A stretch of DNA of 64,000 bases, from the NCBI GenBank assembly GCA_002428965.1, contig DIYI01000016.1, forward strand, positions 167,638 through 231,637, given 5' to 3'. Shown here one piece after another: positions 43,141 through 51,130 of the stretch (within the stretch, counting starts at the first letter, position 1; every line of letters begins with the position of its first letter). The translations under genes were made by a program, and so were the position numbers. The notes beneath the pieces are model-generated. The model had not been told where the DNA came from. It ran no database searches and saw only the letters and a list, made by a program, of their open reading frames with translations. The stretch is from Jejuia sp. UBA6058. Its GTDB lineage: Bacteria; Bacteroidota; Bacteroidia; Flavobacteriales; Flavobacteriaceae.

Positions 43141-43908
43141 ATGAGTACAAAAATTAATGAAGAGCAACATTACGTGCATTTTCACGGTGCGCCGTTTAAA
43201 GGAAAAATTTTAATGGTAGCGAGTAGTCCAACGACTTCAAAACAAACTGGATGGCCTATTGGATTTTGGGCTTCTGAATTAACACATCCATTATTGGTAT
43301 TTCAAGAAGCTGGATACGAAGTAGAATTGGCCTCTACTGAAGGTGGTAAAATAGTCATGGATGGTTATTCCAACCCTAATGATAATAGCGGTTATGCGGC
43401 TCATGATGTTATTACCCTAGGTTTCATGCAGCTAGAATGGTTTAATAGCGTGTTGGAAAATACAATACCTATTAACGAGGCTAATTTTGAAGTCTATGAT
43501 GCCATTTTTTTAGTAGGTGGACAAGGGCCAATGTACACCTTTAGAAACAATATAGACTTGCAACAGCTATTTGCGAATTTCTATGAATCTGGTAAACCGA
43601 GTGCAGCAGTATGTCACGCTACAACACTATTGCTGGAAACCAAAACAAACAATGGCAGTTTATTGGTTGCCGAAAAAATGTGGACGGGATTTGCAAATAC
43701 CGAAGAGGATTTTGCAGAAAATACTGTTGGCATGAAAATTCAACCTTATAGAATTGAAGATGAAGCCAATAAGATTGAAAACACTACTTTCAAAGTGGCT
43801 ACACCGTTTACGGCATATGCTATTGAAGATGGCAATTTAATAACAGGGCAACAACAAAATTCTGGTGCTATAGCGGCAAAAATGGTTGTTTCACAATTAA
43901 ACAAATAA
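43141..43908 (+). CDS. DJ-1/PfpI-superfamily protein, Hsp31-like
   Basis: This 255-residue class I glutamine amidotransferase-like protein has the nucleophile elbow SAAVCHATTLLLE, with Cys followed by His. LVGGQGPMYTFRNN precedes it, with an upstream Glu candidate. Hsp31-type members act as glyoxalases, deglycases or chaperones. It is divergent from an HxlR regulator and followed 2 bp later by an NADP-binding oxidoreductase gene, suggesting a response to reactive carbonyl or electrophile stress. That role is inference. Confidence 0.83.
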   Translation: MSTKINEEQHYVHFHGAPFKGKILMVASSPTTSKQTGWPIGFWASELTHPLLVFQEAGYEVELASTEGGKIVMDGYSNPNDNSGYAAHDVITLGFMQLEWFNSVLENTIPINEANFEVYDAIFLVGGQGPMYTFRNNIDLQQLFANFYESGKPSAAVCHATTLLLETKTNNGSLLVAEKMWTGFANTEEDFAENTVGMKIQPYRIEDEANKIENTTFKVATPFTAYAIEDGNLITGQQQNSGAIAAKMVVSQLNK

Positions 43909-43910
43909 TT

Positions 43911-44540
43911 ATGATTTTAGGATTTATAGGAATAGGCAATGTTGGTTTCGCCATTGCTGACAGCTTACAAAAAAAGGGACACCACATTATTATAGCTCAT
44001 GATAACATTGGAAGCGAATCGGTGTTAAAGGCTCAATCAAAAAACAAGAATTTTGAGGCATTACCTATTCAAGAAGCGATAGATAAAGCAGACGTACTAT
44101 TTTTGGCAACACCTTTTTTTGAAAATGAGAGCATACTAAAGCCTATAGATTTTAGGAGCAAAACTTTGGTAGATTGCACCAACCCTGTTGGAAAAGGCAT
44201 TTCTCATGGATTAGCAAGTGAAATGTCAGGAGCTGAAAAAGTGCAAGAATGGGCACCAACTGCTAATGTGGTTAAAGCGTTTACCATCTACGGATTTGAA
44301 AATTTAATTGACTCCAACTTTTCAAATTATGATACAAAACCAGTAATGTTGATTGCTGGCAACTCCGAAACGGCAAAAAAAGAAGTCACTTCCCTAACTA
44401 ATGATTTAGGGTTTTATGTGAAAGATACTGGTAGTTTAGACCAAGCCTTGCATTTAGAACATATGACGCTACTTTGGGTAAAAATGGTAAGGCGTGATGG
44501 CCACCACCCAAATTTTGTGTGGGGCTATTTGGAGCGTTAA
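43911..44540 (+). CDS. NADPH-binding oxidoreductase, F420-dependent NADP reductase-like
   Basis: This 209-residue Rossmann protein has the dinucleotide motif GFIGIGNVGFAIADSL at the N-terminus. DVLFLATPF, VDCTNPVGKGISHGL and VVKAFTIYGFENL match the F420-NADP oxidoreductase-like family (Pfam F420_oxidored). In Flavobacteria, which lack F420, such proteins use NAD(P)H with unknown substrates. It is cotranscribed with the DJ-1-like gene (2-bp gap). Confidence 0.78.
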   Translation: MILGFIGIGNVGFAIADSLQKKGHHIIIAHDNIGSESVLKAQSKNKNFEALPIQEAIDKADVLFLATPFFENESILKPIDFRSKTLVDCTNPVGKGISHGLASEMSGAEKVQEWAPTANVVKAFTIYGFENLIDSNFSNYDTKPVMLIAGNSETAKKEVTSLTNDLGFYVKDTGSLDQALHLEHMTLLWVKMVRRDGHHPNFVWGYLER

Positions 44541-44590
44541 AGCTTATGTATTTAAGTAACTTCAAATTATAGCTTTAACCTAATCTACAC

Positions 44591-44622
44591 TTTGATTTTG
44601 TAAAATTTTTCTGCTATCTTCG
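44591..44622 (+). promoter_or_regulatory. Probable promoter upstream of the repeat-flanked gene
   Basis: TTTG (44591-44594) and TATCTTCG (44615-44622; TAnnTTTG with one mismatch) are separated by 20 bp. They lie outside the GTTACCCAAC inverted repeat, so the gene would be read from an external promoter. Confidence 0.4.
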
Positions 44623-44693
44623 TTCACCGGCAGATATAAGCCACCTGTGCTGAACTTGTTTCGGGATTACCAAAGGCGCGGATCCGTTAACAC

Positions 44694-45224
44694 GTTACCC
44701 AACATTTGAGAAAAACAAAATGAAAAGAATAATTCTGACTTTAATTTTAATTCTTCCTCTTTACATTTTTTCACAAGAATTAAAGAAATCTGACTTATTT
44801 GGTGAATGGAAATTTAAAGAAATAATTTTGATTTCTGAACCTCAAAGAGATTCGTTAATTAAACAAATAAAGCGATGGGGACAAATTGATGGTGGTGACT
44901 ACGAAAGTCTTTTAAAGCCCTCCGATATTAAGTTCACCCAAAATGGAATTTATTATAGCGACAACACTTCGGAATTCGAATTGGGTTCTGACTATTGGAA
45001 TTTAACATCCGACAATAAAATTATAGTAAATAGACCTGTTCCCGATGATATGGTTGATTACTTTGTAAAAAATACTTTCAACGTAGTGGAGAGACTAGAT
45101 AATGGAAAATATTATTACCAAAGTCCAGAACCTATAAGAATAATTGAATTTGATAAAAATAAATTTATAATATCGGATTCAGCTTTTAAATATATTTTCT
45201 AAAAAAATTAAAAAGGTTGGGTAA
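44694..45224. mobile_element. Cassette-like unit: one gene between 10-bp inverted repeats
   Basis: GTTACCCAAC (44694-44703) and its exact reverse complement GTTGGGTAAC (45215-45224) flank a single gene at 16 and 12 bp from its ends. The preceding 70 bp include a GTGCTGAACTTGTTTCGG hairpin fragment of a common dispersed repeat. The GTT...AAC ends recall the core sites of integron attC sequences, but a full attC site with all four boxes is not seen and there is no integrase in the window. The unit may be a cassette or a repeat-bounded insertion. Confidence 0.35.
44720..45202 (+). CDS. Small secreted protein of unknown function
   Basis: The protein has 160 residues with a signal peptide (MKRIILTLILILPLYIFSQE). 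The mature part is beta-rich and lipocalin-like in pattern: GEWKFKEIILI, then DIKFTQNGIYYSDN, WNLTSDNKIIVNRP and IRIIEFDKNKFIISDS. I do not recognise a defined family. It is enclosed by perfect inverted 10-bp repeats and lies between unrelated genes, which suggests a recently acquired cassette. No cotranscribed neighbour is evident. Confidence 0.65.
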   Translation: MKRIILTLILILPLYIFSQELKKSDLFGEWKFKEIILISEPQRDSLIKQIKRWGQIDGGDYESLLKPSDIKFTQNGIYYSDNTSEFELGSDYWNLTSDNKIIVNRPVPDDMVDYFVKNTFNVVERLDNGKYYYQSPEPIRIIEFDKNKFIISDSAFKYIF

Positions 45225-45370
45225 CAAGATAGCTAAAAGTAATTGCTTCTGACTTTCCTCGCGGAAAATCCTAGGAGATTTTCACGCAACGAAACCATAG
45301 TTGACCTGTGAAACAAACCTCTCCAAAAAAGTAAAATCTCCAGTGTTAAAAAATTGTGTTAGCAAACATA

Positions 45371-45484
45371 CCCGCGTTAGCGATTATAATGGATAGCTTT
45401 TGCAGAGGCGCGCATCGAGGCAAAACTTGTAGTGGAAAGCGCGACCTGTTTACCCTGAGCGGAGTCGAAGGGTGGGTAACGCCC
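45371..45484 (+). repeat. Dispersed repeat family, copy C, with nested palindrome
   Basis: CCCGCGTTAGCGATT at the left and GGAAAGCGCGACCTG...GTAACGCCC at the right match the ends of the other copies, with some divergence. Inserted in the right end is CCCTGAGCGGAGTCGAAGGG, the same class of palindrome as in copy D. Just upstream a hairpin GAAAATC/GATTTTC lies at 45267-45286. The rest of the gap between 45225 and 45498 shows no gene. Confidence 0.65.
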
Positions 45485-45498
45485 AAAATAAAATAATT

Positions 45499-46335
45499 CT
45501 AAATCTTAAACGTCATCACGGGTAAAGTAGCGTGATTTGCAACGTCTTCGCCAATACTACCTTCGAAGAAATGTGCTAATCCTTTTCTGCCGTGGGTAGG
45601 GATGCCAATAAGGTCTGCACCAATTTTGTTAGCGCAGTTTAGTAAACCATCTTCTACGGTATAATCTGCAACGTAACAGACATCGTCCATCTTATCTAAG
45701 CTGCCTTCGGCTTTGGTAAAAAAGTTGACCACACTTTGTTCTATTTGCAAAGAACTTTTAAAATGATCGTTTGGCAGATTTACATGTACCAAATACACTT
45801 TAGCACCCATTGCCTCGAACATGTTTCTGGCTTTTAAGTATGGGGTAATAGCCTCTTCTGAAAAATCGCATGCAAACGCCACAACATCAAAACTTATACT
45901 GGCTAATTCGCGTTTTACTACAAGTACAGGAATTTGGGAGTGCCTAACAACACGTTCTGTATTTGAACCTACAAAATATTCTTTTAAGCCTGTGGCACCG
46001 TGAGACCCCATAACTATTAAATCTGCACCATGTTCGACTGCCACATCATTTACCTCATGAAATACCTTGTAGTGCTTTACAATTGGTGTAACGTTGATAC
46101 CTTTTAAGTAACTCTTTTTTAAAAATTCTTCAAATTTTTGTTCTGCCAACTTAAAAAAATACACTGCTTTTTGATTTTGTAATCCATCTGAGGCTGTTAG
46201 CATAATATCTGACATTTCTAACATATGCAGCGCTAATACCTCAGCATTATATCTTTTGGCCATTTTAGCCGCTGTTTTTAAAGCATACTCTGAATGTTCT
46301 GAGAAATCTATGGGTACAATTATTTTTTTCATCAT
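45499..46335 (-). CDS. Universal stress protein, tandem UspA domains
   Basis: The protein has about 278 residues, starting at MMKKIIVPIDFSEHSEYAL (46335). In-frame sequence up to 46383 does not fit the family. The first UspA domain ends with the full ATP-binding motif GSHGATGLKEYFVGSNTERVV. The second ends with GIPTHGRKGLAHFFEGSIGEDV, also with intact glycines. It follows hemN in the same direction with a 96-bp gap and could be partly cotranscribed with it. No Fnr-type site is seen directly in front of this gene, unlike the other Usp gene in this window. Confidence 0.87.
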   Translation of the reverse strand: MMKKIIVPIDFSEHSEYALKTAAKMAKRYNAEVLALHMLEMSDIMLTASDGLQNQKAVYFFKLAEQKFEEFLKKSYLKGINVTPIVKHYKVFHEVNDVAVEHGADLIVMGSHGATGLKEYFVGSNTERVVRHSQIPVLVVKRELASISFDVVAFACDFSEEAITPYLKARNMFEAMGAKVYLVHVNLPNDHFKSSLQIEQSVVNFFTKAEGSLDKMDDVCYVADYTVEDGLLNCANKIGADLIGIPTHGRKGLAHFFEGSIGEDVANHATLPVMTFKI

Positions 46336-46431
46336 ATCATTTTTAAATCCGTAATTATTTAGATCCACACTAAGCTTAGGCAAGTTCTATTTAAGCCAAT
46401 AACTAATAGGTAAATCTGGGGAAGATCTACA

Positions 46432-47796
46432 CTAAATTGTCATTGAAAACAACTGCGTATTTGGTTGTTTTCTTTGTAATAACATATCAAAAGCCATACA
46501 CACATTGCGCACAAATGGCTGCCCTTTTTTAGTTATTTCTACAGTATCAGAATTTATGATAATAAGCTTGTCTGCTTCCATTTCTTTTAACTTAATTAGA
46601 ACATCTGGAAGTTGTTTAAAATATAATGCGCTGTCTTTCCAGGAGGTTTTAAATCTGCACATTAAATTAAGAATATGCTTTCGGATGATTAAATCTTCTT
46701 TACTTAAAATATGACCTCTATACACAGGTAAAATGTTATCATTAATTAAACGATAATATGACTTTAAATCTTTTACATTTTGCGCAAAACCATACCAGCT
46801 ATCGCTTATAGATGAGACTCCTAAACCAATCATAGTTTGTGTTTTTGAAGCCGTATACCCCATAAAGTTTCGATGTAAATTACCTTCTTGCATAGACCTG
46901 TATAAAGTATCAGTCTTTAATGCAAAATGATCCATTCCAATTTCATTATAACCCATTTGGGCCAATATTGACTTACCAAGTTCATACTGTTTTCGTTTCA
47001 GGCTTGCACTAGGTAAATCGGTATCTTGAAAACCACGTTGCCCATTCCCTTTTATCCAAGGCACATGTGCGTAACTGTAAAATGCTAATCTATCTGGAAG
47101 TAGTTGCTTTGTTTTTAAAATAGTTTCCTTAACATGTTTTAAATTTTGAAATGGCAAACCAAAGATGATATCGTGCCCAACTGAAGTGTATCCTATTTCT
47201 CTTGCTATTTCTGTAACTCGTTTTACATTTTCAAAAGGTTGAATGCGATGAATTGCCTTTTGTACTTTTTCATTGTAATCTTGCACACCATAACTAACAC
47301 GTCTAAACCCTAAATTGTAAAGCGTTTGCAAATGTGCTCTTGTGGTGTTGTTTGGATGCCCTTCAAAACTAAATTCGTAATCAATAGCTAATTTTGAATC
47401 CTTTAAAATTCCCTCCAATAAGCATTCTAAATTTTCAGGACTAAAAAAAGTAGGAGTACCACCACCAAGATGCAACTCTTTGATAATTGGTTTTTCGTTA
47501 AACAACCTCAAATACATTTGCCACTCTTTACGTATTGCGTTAATATAAGGTTGCTCTACACTATGTTGCTTCGTAATACGCTTATTACAACCACAAAATG
47601 TGCACAAACTTTCGCAAAATGGCAGATGAATGTAAAGGCTTATCCCTTCTCTAGAATTGCTCTCTTGCAGCGATTGCATTACAGAGTTACTCCATTTTAT
47701 TGAAGAAAACGTACTAGCATCCCAATACGGAACAGTTGGATAACTTGTATACCGTGGTCCAGCTATATTGTATTTATTAATTAGCGAATTTGACAT
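46432..47796 (-). CDS. hemN: Oxygen-independent coproporphyrinogen III oxidase
   Basis: This 454-residue radical SAM enzyme binds a [4Fe-4S] cluster through C61-xxx-C65-xx-C68 (YIHLPFCESLCTFCGC), with C70 following as in HemN. LHLGGGTPTFF is the SAM motif, and VGHDIIFGLPFQ and IGLGVSSIS follow. The length and the additional N-terminal segment YNIAGPRYTSYPTVPYWD match true HemN rather than HemW. It decarboxylates coproporphyrinogen III for heme synthesis without oxygen. A strong Fnr-type promoter precedes it, so it is expected to be made at low oxygen along with the heme-rich cbb3 oxidase. Confidence 0.95.
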   Translation of the reverse strand: MSNSLINKYNIAGPRYTSYPTVPYWDASTFSSIKWSNSVMQSLQESNSREGISLYIHLPFCESLCTFCGCNKRITKQHSVEQPYINAIRKEWQMYLRLFNEKPIIKELHLGGGTPTFFSPENLECLLEGILKDSKLAIDYEFSFEGHPNNTTRAHLQTLYNLGFRRVSYGVQDYNEKVQKAIHRIQPFENVKRVTEIAREIGYTSVGHDIIFGLPFQNLKHVKETILKTKQLLPDRLAFYSYAHVPWIKGNGQRGFQDTDLPSASLKRKQYELGKSILAQMGYNEIGMDHFALKTDTLYRSMQEGNLHRNFMGYTASKTQTMIGLGVSSISDSWYGFAQNVKDLKSYYRLINDNILPVYRGHILSKEDLIIRKHILNLMCRFKTSWKDSALYFKQLPDVLIKLKEMEADKLIIINSDTVEITKKGQPFVRNVCMAFDMLLQRKQPNTQLFSMTI

Positions 47797-47816
47797 AATA
47801 CCTGACTATTACAGTT

Positions 47817-47861
47817 CAAAGTTAGAATAGGCAACCTCAAAAAAATATGACATATGTCATA
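47817..47861 (-). promoter_or_regulatory. Fnr-type site and -7 box for hemN
   Basis: The 16-bp perfect palindrome TATGACATATGTCATA occupies 47846-47861. On the minus strand TAACTTTG (TAnnTTTG) is at 47817-47824. The centre spacing is 33 bp. The palindrome core is the same as in front of pflB. For the divergent YceI gene a TAACTTTC box at 47892-47899 is 42 bp away, so the geometry favours hemN only. Confidence 0.8.
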
Positions 47862-47924
47862 CCTACTATTGCAATTCATTGATTATTGCAGTAACTTTCG
47901 GAATAACTAAAAAATACCTAGAAA

Positions 47925-48548
47925 ATGAAAAAATTAACCCTTTTACTAATAGTTCTAACCATTAGTCTAACGGCCTGTAAAAAAGAAAAAAAAGAAACTA
48001 CAACCGAAGTTGCTGTTGAAGAAGTAGCGGAAAAATTTATCGTAAAACCCGATTCTACAACAACTGTAAAATGGACTGCTTACAAGACGACAGCAAAAAA
48101 AGGCGTAGGTGGTGAATTCAGTATTAAAAATTTTGAAGCTAAAGAAGGTGCTACTGTTGCAGAAGCTTTAAATAATTTAAATTTTTCTATTCCTATTAGC
48201 AGTTTAATTACTGGTGATGAGGGTCGCGACGCAAAAATTAAAATGTTTTTCTTCGGAAAAATGTTAGATCCAGAAATTTTAAAAGGTACGATAACTTATA
48301 ACGATTCTAGTGCTGTGGCAGCACTTACCATGAATGGTGTTACCAAAGATTTACCACTTGCTGTTGCAATTAAAGATGAAAGACACGTTACTATGACAGG
48401 CACCATAAATCTTGCAGATTGGGATGCTTTAGAAGCTTTAGCGTCTTTAAATCAAATTTGCTACGAACTACATAAGGGTGACGATGGTGTGAGCAAAACT
48501 TGGGAAGATGTTGCTCTAGAAGTATCTACATATTTACATGAAGAATAA
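47925..48548 (+). CDS. YceI-family lipoprotein
   Basis: The protein has 207 residues with a lipoprotein signal (lipobox SLTAC with C18), then a charged linker and a YceI-type lipocalin barrel: STTTVKWTAYKTTAKKGVGGEF, GATVAEALNNLNFSIPISSL, VAALTMNGVTKDLPLAVAI. YceI proteins bind isoprenoid-like molecules in the periplasm or at the membrane; the true ligand here is unknown. The next lipoprotein gene overlaps its end by 11 bp. A TTG-N20-TAACTTTC promoter candidate lies at 47869-47899. Confidence 0.82.
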   Translation: MKKLTLLLIVLTISLTACKKEKKETTTEVAVEEVAEKFIVKPDSTTTVKWTAYKTTAKKGVGGEFSIKNFEAKEGATVAEALNNLNFSIPISSLITGDEGRDAKIKMFFFGKMLDPEILKGTITYNDSSAVAALTMNGVTKDLPLAVAIKDERHVTMTGTINLADWDALEALASLNQICYELHKGDDGVSKTWEDVALEVSTYLHEE

Positions 48549-49017
48549 AATGTTTGGTGTTAGTAGACTGTTATTAACGCTATTCTGTTGCGCTATGCTT
48601 TTTTCTTCTTGCAAGAAAGAAGAAAAAGTGGAAAAACAATTAGTTGAACAGGTAATTTCAGCTCCTTCGGAGGTTCCAAAAAAAATTAAAATAGCCTTGG
48701 AACCAGAAAGTGATAAAGATGCTTTCGGAAAAGTAGTTCTAAAAGAAGAAGATGGTAATATTACTATAACAGCATTGGTGAGTGGTCTGTCTACTGGAGA
48801 ACATCCTGTTTTAGTTGAAGACATAAAAAATGCTATTGTTAAAACATCAATTGGTATTTTAATTGCTGATGAAAATGGTAATGGAACTATTTCTAATACA
48901 TCAGAATTTTGGTGCTTTGATTGCGAGGAAAATGACAAAAGAATTCTTGGGAAAAAAATTGTGATATATCAATCAGATGATAAAACCGAGGTAAATTGCT
49001 CAGGAATTATTGAATAG
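48538..49017 (+). CDS. Lipoprotein with Cu/Zn superoxide dismutase-like fold lacking metal ligands
   Basis: The protein has 159 residues with a lipobox FSSC (C25). The mature sequence follows the layout of SodC: FGKVVLKEEDGNITITALVSG, then LSTGEHPVLVED where SodC has GEHGFHxH, then ADENGNGTIS, and near the end GKKIVIYQSDDKTE where SodC has GRxxVxHxxxDD. The copper and zinc histidines are all missing, so dismutase activity is not expected. The fold assignment is pattern-based inference. It overlaps the YceI gene and is cotranscribed with it. Confidence 0.55.
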   Translation: MKNKMFGVSRLLLTLFCCAMLFSSCKKEEKVEKQLVEQVISAPSEVPKKIKIALEPESDKDAFGKVVLKEEDGNITITALVSGLSTGEHPVLVEDIKNAIVKTSIGILIADENGNGTISNTSEFWCFDCEENDKRILGKKIVIYQSDDKTEVNCSGIIE

Positions 49018-49180
49018 TGCTTTATAACTGATTTTTGTTTTTAACGATGCATCACAATCAACGAGAACAATAATTTAATCTAGCATTATACAGGCATAAA
49101 TTAATAGAACAGATTGAAAATTGATTATCAATTAGAACTTCTTCAAATACATTTTCCCATATTGTTATGAAAATCATCAG

Positions 49181-49660
49181 ATGAATAGGCGAAAACTATA
49201 TTTCTATATTTCTCTTGTTTTAACAATTGGAGTAGTTATTTTACTTGTTACTGGTTCTCCATTACTTACTATGGCTATAGATAGTAACAAATCAATTCCT
49301 TTGGGCACTATCATTACTTGGATTGGAATGATTTCGTTTCCTTTAGCGATATACTGGGGAACTGAAGCTCTAAGAAACCCTTCTAGAAAACTATATAAAT
49401 TTCTTTCTGGTTTGCTTAAGATTATAATTCTTTTAGGAGTTTTGTGGGTTCCTATATCCTATGTCCTTGCCGGTAATTTGTCATTCTCATTTACAGAAAA
49501 AGAAACATTTCAAGGCGGGCAAACTGCAATGCGCTGGTTTTGGTACCTGAGCTATGGTGTTGGAATTGGAGGATTGCTAATTTTGTTTACCTATTGGGTT
49601 TCTTTATTGTTCAGAAAAAGTTACCACCATTCAGTTAAAAAAGCCAATGGAAAGCATTAA
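49181..49660 (+). CDS. Four-helix membrane protein of unknown function
   Basis: The protein has 159 residues with four predicted membrane helices (about 6-30, 43-60, 75-97 and 120-143). I do not recognise a family. It ends 14 bp inside the start of the DUF985 cupin gene, which indicates cotranscription and possibly related function. There is no signal peptide apart from the first helix. Confidence 0.6.
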   Translation: MNRRKLYFYISLVLTIGVVILLVTGSPLLTMAIDSNKSIPLGTIITWIGMISFPLAIYWGTEALRNPSRKLYKFLSGLLKIIILLGVLWVPISYVLAGNLSFSFTEKETFQGGQTAMRWFWYLSYGVGIGGLLILFTYWVSLLFRKSYHHSVKKANGKH

Positions 49661-50147
49661 AACTATTATAGATGGATTAGAATTACAGCCTCATCCTGAG
49701 GGCGGCTATTTTAAGGAAACCTATAGAAGTGAAGGTTTTATAAAAAAAGAACATTTAGATTCAGAATTTACTGGCGATAGAAATTATTGTACCGGAATTT
49801 ACTTTTTATTGACTTCTGATACGTTTTCAGCATTTCATAGAATTAATCAAGATGAAATGTGGCATTTTTACAAAGGCGACTCCTTACTCCTTCATATGAT
49901 TTCACCTGAAGGTAAATATTCCAAAGTAACTATTGGAAATAATTTTGAAAACAATGAAGTCCCACAGTTTACCGTACCAGCCAAATATTGGTTTGCTGCA
50001 GAAGTTAAAGAAAAAAACAGCTATACTTTAACAGGCTGTACAGTCGCTCCTGGTTTTGATTTTAGAGATTTTGAGATGCCTTCTAGAGAAGCGTTGCTTT
50101 ATGAATTTCCACAGCACAAAGACATTATTACTAGATTGACAAGATAA
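49647..50147 (+). CDS. DUF985-family cupin protein
   Basis: This 166-residue small cupin has the DUF985 signature LELQPHPEGGYFKETYRSE, followed by TGIYFLLTSDTFSAFHRINQDEMWHFYKGDSL with conserved His and Glu positions, and AKYWFAAEVKE with CTVAPGFDFRDFEM at the C-terminus. Family members are cytoplasmic, and some resemble sugar epimerases. The substrate is unknown. It converges on the anti-sigma candidate with a 12-bp gap. Confidence 0.82.
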   Translation: MESIKTIIDGLELQPHPEGGYFKETYRSEGFIKKEHLDSEFTGDRNYCTGIYFLLTSDTFSAFHRINQDEMWHFYKGDSLLLHMISPEGKYSKVTIGNNFENNEVPQFTVPAKYWFAAEVKEKNSYTLTGCTVAPGFDFRDFEMPSREALLYEFPQHKDIITRLTR

Positions 50148-50159
50148 AACTGGCTTATG

Positions 50160-50549
50160 TTACTTTTCTAGTAAGCGCTTGTCAAAATAACGCTTTAGTA
50201 AAGACACTTGGACGCAAACCATAAAAGCAAAAAGCACAATTGTATAGGCGGCTGATTTGGATACTTGAAACTTATCAAAAAGATAACTTAAATTAATACT
50301 TGGGATCCAACCAGAACTAACTTCAAAATGGTTTTTTAATAAATAAACCACCCACAACATCAAAGCAACTAAAATAGCTACCCAGATTGGTTTAGGAATT
50401 AACGGTTTGTATACCAATGACTTACTTGAAATACTTTCAATTTGCGACATTACTTTTGAAGTAAAATCAAGAGAAACATACTCTCTTTTTCCTTCTATAA
50501 ATACTTTTTTAGCAAGTTGATCTAACTGTTTATCTTTACTACTTTCCAT
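50160..50549 (-). CDS. Membrane protein, probable anti-sigma factor
   Basis: The protein has 129 residues. The N-terminal 50 residues are soluble and charged (cytoplasmic), then come a helix at about 51-70 (PIWVAILVALMLWVVYLL) and a second at about 97-114. Its start lies within the end of the ECF sigma factor gene (11-bp overlap), the usual arrangement for an anti-sigma factor. It has no recognisable zinc-binding ZAS motif. The function is assigned by context. Confidence 0.6.
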   Translation of the reverse strand: MESSKDKQLDQLAKKVFIEGKREYVSLDFTSKVMSQIESISSKSLVYKPLIPKPIWVAILVALMLWVVYLLKNHFEVSSGWIPSINLSYLFDKFQVSKSAAYTIVLFAFMVCVQVSLLKRYFDKRLLEK

Positions 50550-51120
50550 AATGCGTAATAATTTCTGGTTCCAGCTTTTCTTTCATAATTATAGCCAATC
50601 GCTTTCTTGCGCGATGCAACTTTACTTTAACATTATTTGGTTTTAAACCTATAATTTTTGAAATTTCATCCAAAGATAATTCTTCAAAATAAAATAAGGT
50701 TAAAATAGAACTGTCCTCTCCTGATAATTGCTGAATGCACCATTTAATAGTTTCTTCTCTCTCTTCTTTAACCAACATCTCAAAAGCATTATCAATACTC
50801 TCAATCTCATACCCTTCAAATTTATCGATACTAATCTCCTGATACTTACGCTTCGTTTTTTTTAATGCATCAAGACAACTATTATATGCTATTTTATAAA
50901 TCCAAGTTGATAATTTAGAGTCTCCTTTAAATTTTGTTAAAGACCTAAATACCTTTATGAAGACATCTTGAGACACTTCCTCTGCTTCTTCACGCTGCTT
51001 TAACATTCTTAAAGCTAAGGTAAATACTAAATCCTTATACCTATCTACTAATATTGAAAATCCTTGAGTATTACCTTCAAGAATTTGGTTGATGATAATT
51101 TGGTCGTCTGTGATGGTCAT
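50539..51120 (-). CDS. ECF-type RNA polymerase sigma factor
   Basis: The protein has about 193 residues, starting at MTITDDQIIINQILEGN (51120). The longer in-frame extension to 51243 contains the promoter and is rejected. Region 2 covers FSILVDRYKDLVFTLALRML to STWIYKIAYNSCLDAL, including the EEVSQDVFIKVFRSL helix. Region 4 is LSLDEISKIIGLKPNNVKVKLHRARKRL. It directs transcription from GTAACC/CGTC promoters. Such a promoter stands immediately in front of its own gene and a second faces the divergent gene at 51260, so autoregulation is likely. The probable anti-sigma factor follows. Confidence 0.9.
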   Translation of the reverse strand: MTITDDQIIINQILEGNTQGFSILVDRYKDLVFTLALRMLKQREEAEEVSQDVFIKVFRSLTKFKGDSKLSTWIYKIAYNSCLDALKKTKRKYQEISIDKFEGYEIESIDNAFEMLVKEEREETIKWCIQQLSGEDSSILTLFYFEELSLDEISKIIGLKPNNVKVKLHRARKRLAIIMKEKLEPEIITHYGK

Positions 51121-51130
51121 TTCTCCAATA

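Noticed and set aside
44694..45224. Integron attC site
   Set aside because: Only the GTT/AAC-type ends are seen; a full set of paired core boxes and an integrase are missing, so only cassette-like is claimed.
47846..47861. Fnr-type site as regulator of the YceI lipoprotein gene
   Set aside because: The rightward -7 candidate is 42 bp from the site centre, not 33 bp, whereas the hemN box fits exactly.
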